Positions 5,249-8,157 of a stretch of 8,157 nt of DNA are shown here, in pieces. The stretch lies in the NCBI GenBank assembly GCA_946481265.1, contig CAMLNE010000194.1:1-8157 (forward strand). Reading direction: 5' to 3'. Made by a program: the position numbers and the translations under genes. Numbering within the stretch: position 1 is the stretch's first letter; each line of letters opens with the position of its first letter. The notes beneath the pieces were generated by a model. That model was not told where the DNA came from, made no database searches, and saw nothing but the letters and a program-made list of their open reading frames with translations. This stretch comes from an uncultured Panacagrimonas sp. GTDB lineage: Bacteria > Pseudomonadota > Gammaproteobacteria > Nevskiales > Nevskiaceae.

Positions 5249-6475
5249 TCAACGATCCCTCACCAGCGTGTATTGCACGACATCGACGTTGCGCGTGTCG
5301 AAGGCTGCCTCGCAATACGCCAGGTAGAACTCCCAGGTGCGCAGGAAATCACCATCGAAGCCCTGCGTCGTGATATCGGCACGCTGTTGTGCGAAGGCCT
5401 GGTGCCAGCGACGCAGGGTCTCGGCGTAGTCGGCGCCGAACGCGAATTCACGCTCCACGCGCAGGCCGGCCTGCTGCGCGGCCTGGCGAAAGCGCGACGG
5501 GCTCGGCAGGCAGCCACCCGGGAAGACGTACTGCTGGATGAAGTCGGTGCCGCGTACGTAGCGCTCGAACCGAGCGTCGTCGATGACGATGCTCTGCACG
5601 CAGGCGCGGCCGCCGGGCTTGAGCAGCCGATGCAGGTTGGAAAAGTAGACGGGCCAGTAGGCCTGGCCCACCGCCTCGATCATCTCGATCGAGCAGATGG
5701 CGTCATAGGGGCCATCCTGGATGTCGCGGTAGTCCTGCAGACGCAGGTCCACCTGCGACTGCAGCCCGGCTGCCACCATGCGCGAGCGTGCGTAGTCCAG
5801 CTGCTCGGACGACAGCGTCACGCCGGTAACGTGGGCGCCCAACTCGCCCGCCGCCATCTGCGCCAGCGCGCCCCAGCCGCAGCCGATCTCCAGTACCCGG
5901 CTGCCGGCCTGCACGCCAGCCTCGCGCAGCGCACGACGCAGCTTGGCCTGCTGCGCCTGCGCCAGGTCGCCGTCCAGTTCACCCTCGAACCAGGCCGCCG
6001 AGTAGTTCATGCCGGCATCCAGCCAGCGCGCGTAGAAGTCGTTGCCCAGGTCGTAGTGCGCATGGATGTTGCGGCGGCTGCCGGCGCGCGTGTTGCGGTT
6101 CAGCAGGTGGCGCAGGCGATAGACCAGCCGGCCCCACCAGGCGCCATAGACCATCGAGTCGATCGCGTCGCGGTTGCTCATCAGCAGCCGCAGCAGCCCG
6201 GCGAGGTCGGGCGTGCTCCAGTGCTGCGCGATGTAGCTCTGTGCCAGGCCCACGTCGCCGGAGCGAATCACGGCGGGGAACGGCTGCCAGCCATGCAGGT
6301 GCAGGCGTGAGGGCGGCTCGTCGCCAGGGCCGAAGCGAAGGGTCCGGCCATCGGGCAACTCCAGCAGCAGCGCGCCGCTGCGCAGCTGTTGCAACAGGCG
6401 CAGCCCGGCGCGTGCCGTGGCGGGTACGTCGGCGGGCAGGACAACGGTGGGACAGGATGCGGTGGTGCTGTTCAT
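5249..6475 (-). CDS. Cyclopropane-fatty-acid-synthase-like SAM methyltransferase
   Basis: The protein has 408 residues from ATG 6475, which overlaps the DUF1365 stop by 4 bases (ATGA). An N-terminal lipid-binding domain (about 1-125) precedes the methyltransferase domain. HYDLGNDFY lies at 140-148, the SAM-binding loop LEIGCGWG at 195-202, SIEMIEAVG at 262-270, and YVFPGGCLPSP at 316-326. The fold should transfer a methyl(ene) group from SAM to the double bond of phospholipid acyl chains at the membrane. Two positions differ from E. coli Cfa: the bicarbonate-ligand Cys of YSC is Ala160 here (YSAAW), and the His of the EHVG motif is Ala (EAVG). Such changes are common in the paralogues found in this kind of operon and suggest methyl or methylene addition rather than simple cyclopropanation. 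The precise product is not known from sequence. Confidence 0.9.
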   Translation of the reverse strand: MNSTTASCPTVVLPADVPATARAGLRLLQQLRSGALLLELPDGRTLRFGPGDEPPSRLHLHGWQPFPAVIRSGDVGLAQSYIAQHWSTPDLAGLLRLLMSNRDAIDSMVYGAWWGRLVYRLRHLLNRNTRAGSRRNIHAHYDLGNDFYARWLDAGMNYSAAWFEGELDGDLAQAQQAKLRRALREAGVQAGSRVLEIGCGWGALAQMAAGELGAHVTGVTLSSEQLDYARSRMVAAGLQSQVDLRLQDYRDIQDGPYDAICSIEMIEAVGQAYWPVYFSNLHRLLKPGGRACVQSIVIDDARFERYVRGTDFIQQYVFPGGCLPSPSRFRQAAQQAGLRVEREFAFGADYAETLRRWHQAFAQQRADITTQGFDGDFLRTWEFYLAYCEAAFDTRNVDVVQYTLVRDR

Positions 6476-7299
6476 GAACGGGGAGGGATCGCAGGCACGG
6501 GGGAGGGAAGGCGCCCGCAAGCCGTCGGCCGCGGGTGCAGGGGAATGCGTTTGAGCCACAGCCGCAGCGCGTGCCAGTGGATGCGGACGATCACGCCCAG
6601 AGTCATCAGCGGATAGCCCCACAGCGCGCGCCGACGGCTGGCCGCATCGAGCGGCTGCAGGCGCCCGGCGACGCCGGTCAGCAGCAAGGGGCCTTCGGCA
6701 TCATGGAAATCGATGCGCACGCGGGTCGAGGCCAGGCCCAGTTCGCCGTCGCGCTGGAACTCGAAGCGATAGCCGCCCTCGAGTGGACAGAACGGCGAGA
6801 CGTAGAACGCCTTGCGGGCGCGGACCTCGCGACCGTAGGTCGGCTGGTCGATGAGGTAGACGTGGCGCTCGCCGAAGGTGTTGTTCACCTCGACCACGAT
6901 CGCGCGCAGGCGGCCGTCCTGCTGGTGGCAGTACCAGAAGCTGACTGGCTTGAAGCTGTAGCCCAGCACGCGCGGATAGCAGTGCAGCCAGACCTCGCCC
7001 TGGGCGTCGTGGATTCCGACCTGCGCCAGCAGTTCGTCGAGCCAGGCCAGCGCGCCACCCTGGTCCGGCGGGCGGGCGTCGCCATGGTCGACATCGTGGA
7101 AGCTCAGCGCACCGGCGCAGTTGAGTGCGAGCGCGCCGGCCGACTGCGGCTGCTGCCGCAGTCGGCGCATCGGTAGCAGCAGGAAGAACGTGCGCAGCGC
7201 GAAGCGATGACCGCGCGGCCGCAGGCGTGTGTGCCACAGCGTGCCGAAGCCGATGTGCGGCACGGCGTCCGCGCAGCGGGGTGCCGCGGTCGGGCTCAT
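6472..7299 (-). CDS. DUF1365 family protein
   Basis: The protein has 275 residues from ATG 7299, which overlaps the FAD oxidoreductase stop by 4 bases. Family marks in order are HTRLRPRGHRF (23-33), DVDHGD (69-74), YPRVLGYSFKPVSFWYC (108-124), and the highly conserved VEVNNTFGERHVYLI (136-150), then KAFYVSPFCPLEGGYRF (163-179). This is the standard DUF1365 architecture at the usual length, with no signal peptide. A Pro-rich tail ends the protein. The function is unknown. It is nearly always encoded between an FAD amine-oxidase-like gene and a Cfa-like methyltransferase, so a step or scaffold in the same fatty-acid modification is the natural inference. Confidence 0.92.
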   Translation of the reverse strand: MSPTAAPRCADAVPHIGFGTLWHTRLRPRGHRFALRTFFLLLPMRRLRQQPQSAGALALNCAGALSFHDVDHGDARPPDQGGALAWLDELLAQVGIHDAQGEVWLHCYPRVLGYSFKPVSFWYCHQQDGRLRAIVVEVNNTFGERHVYLIDQPTYGREVRARKAFYVSPFCPLEGGYRFEFQRDGELGLASTRVRIDFHDAEGPLLLTGVAGRLQPLDAASRRRALWGYPLMTLGVIVRIHWHALRLWLKRIPLHPRPTACGRLPSPVPAIPPRS

Positions 7300-8003
7300 G
7301 CGGCCTCGCGGCGGCGCATCTGCGCCAGCAGCAACTCGGCCGCGCGATAGCCCGACTGCAGGCCATCTTCGTGGAAGCCGTAAGCGGTCCACGCGCCGCA
7401 GAACCAGGTCTGCTGCAGGCCCTGCAGCAGCGGCACGCGTTCCTGCGCCGCGATCGCGCGCAGGTCGAACACCGGGTGCTCGTAGTCGAATTCGCCAAGC
7501 ACGCGGCGCGGATCGATGGTGCGTACCGGGTTGAGCGATACGAGCACCGGGTCTGCGAACGGCAGCGGCTGCAGGCGATTGATCCAGTAATGCAGGCACA
7601 CCCGCGCCGACCCGCGCTCTTCGCCAGCACGCGCGTAGTTCCACGCCGCCCAGGCGCGGCGCTGGCGCGGCATCACGCGGCAGTCCGTGTGCAGGACCGC
7701 GCGGTTGGGCTGGTAGCGGATCGCGCTCAGGACCTCGCGCTCCGTGGCCGTCGGCTGCGCCAGCAGCGACAGGGCCTGATCGCTATGCACCGCCAGCACC
7801 AGCGCATCGAAGCGCTCGACGCCCTCGGCGGTGTGCACCCGCACCCCGGCGGCGTCGCGCACGATGCTTTGCACCGCCGTGGCGAGCCGCACGTCCAGCC
7901 CCGAGGCCAGCTTCTCGACATAGCGCCTGGCGCCGCCGGCCACCGTGAACCACTGCGGGCGGTCACGCACCTGCAACAGGCCGTGGTTGTGGCAGAAGCG
8001 GAT
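7296..8003 (-). CDS. FAD-dependent amine-oxidase-like oxidoreductase, C-terminal part only
   Basis: About 235 C-terminal residues are present. Recognisable pieces are IRFCHNHGLL, RPQWFTVAGGARRYVEKL, VLAVHSDQALSLL, LHYWINRLQPLP, VSLNPVRTIDP, and the C-terminal FAD-contacting WFCGAWTAYGFHEDGLQSGYRAAELL split over the last 45 residues. This is the amine-oxidase-like family paired with DUF1365 and Cfa-like genes; related enzymes oxidise or reduce modified acyl chains. The N-terminal Rossmann GxGxxG and roughly half the protein are absent. Instead the frame continues, without a stop, into a TrpA segment at about 8004-8157. The catalytic state of the native protein cannot be judged here. The gene overlaps the DUF1365 gene by ATGA. 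The operon promoter is outside the window. Confidence 0.9.
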   Translation of the reverse strand: MRFCHNHGLLQVRDRPQWFTVAGGARRYVEKLASGLDVRLATAVQSIVRDAAGVRVHTAEGVERFDALVLAVHSDQALSLLAQPTATEREVLSAIRYQPNRAVLHTDCRVMPRQRRAWAAWNYARAGEERGSARVCLHYWINRLQPLPFADPVLVSLNPVRTIDPRRVLGEFDYEHPVFDLRAIAAQERVPLLQGLQQTWFCGAWTAYGFHEDGLQSGYRAAELLLAQMRRREAA

Positions 8004-8157
8004 CATCGTGACCACCGGGGCGCCGAGCTTCGGGGTCGTGCGGCCGGCCATGGCCAGGATTTGCGCGAGCTTCACCTTGCGATCCAGGGCCCGCGTGTAG
8101 GACGCCTGGATCACCGGACCGTCGGCGATCGGATCGGAAAAAGGCACTCCGATCTCA
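8004..8157 (-). CDS. trpA: Fragment of tryptophan synthase alpha subunit (TrpA) fused in frame
   Basis: Read on the minus strand from the window edge, the 51 or so codons encode EIGVPFSDPIADGP, VIQASYTRALDRKVKL, then a helix and GAPVVTM. This is the TrpA active-site region: the first Glu corresponds to the catalytic Glu49 of E. coli TrpA and the Asp of ADGP to Asp60. TrpA splits indole-3-glycerol phosphate to indole and glyceraldehyde 3-phosphate. The VIQASYTRAL variant and the expected continuation PVVTMVSYS are, from memory, typical of planctomycete-type TrpA. The match stops at about 8003, where the FAD oxidoreductase begins. Both ends of the TrpA gene are missing, so nothing functional can be made from this part. 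Confidence 0.8.

Noticed and set aside
3829..5373. 514-codon plus-strand frame
   Set aside because: It is antisense to the SDR and chalcone-isomerase-like genes, is Arg/Pro-rich, and owes its length to the high GC content.
5273..6310. 345-codon plus-strand frame
   Set aside because: It is antisense to the Cfa-like gene, whose motifs are unambiguous; its translation has no recognisable family.

Overview
The window looks like a stretch of a GC-rich gammaproteobacterial chromosome or metagenomic contig. A Xanthomonadales/Lysobacterales-like or Pseudomonas-like source is the best guess, resting on the PA3496-type small acidic protein, the LOG-family gene and the lipid operon; this is an inference from family distribution, not a proven assignment. 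Both ends cut through genes.

Layout. (1) Positions 1-855: the 3' part of a LOG-family phosphoribohydrolase gene (+), convergent with a small acidic PA3496-like gene (-). (2) Positions 856-1347: a non-coding stretch, then a tRNA-Ala(CGC) gene with its promoter and a strong intrinsic terminator. (3) Positions 1283-3204: a roughly 1.9 kb segment that resembles a decayed integrated island. It begins at the 3' end of the tRNA and ends at an imperfect copy of that end (3177-3204). It carries a long variant of the SRAP (HMCES/YedK) abasic-site-crosslinking protein, a possible small divergent gene, and remnants of at least one further reading frame with a Cys-x-x-Cys-x-Cys motif. No integrase is visible. 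A second terminator just beyond the repeat may be the original terminator of the tRNA gene. (4) Positions 3326-8157: a tightly packed minus-strand operon. In transcription order it encodes an FAD-dependent amine-oxidase-like protein (5' part missing), a DUF1365 protein, a cyclopropane-fatty-acid-synthase-like methyltransferase, an exported chalcone-isomerase-like protein, a short-chain dehydrogenase and an NTF2/SnoaL-like protein. Three of the five junctions are 4-base ATGA overlaps.

How the genes fit together. Related clusters in proteobacteria often lie near ECF sigma/ChrR-type and photolyase genes and are tied to light or singlet-oxygen stress. The methyltransferase plus FAD oxidoreductase pair resembles enzymes that methylate and then oxidise or reduce membrane fatty acids (furan or branched-chain fatty acids). 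The lipid-modification role is therefore a family- and context-based inference.

The most striking anomaly is at the right edge. The FAD oxidoreductase frame runs in frame into a piece of tryptophan synthase alpha subunit (TrpA), with its catalytic Glu and Asp motif, over about the last 150 bases. That is a chimera: either an assembly join or a real recombination. It matters for reading the gene, because the true N-terminal FAD-binding half is not in this window.
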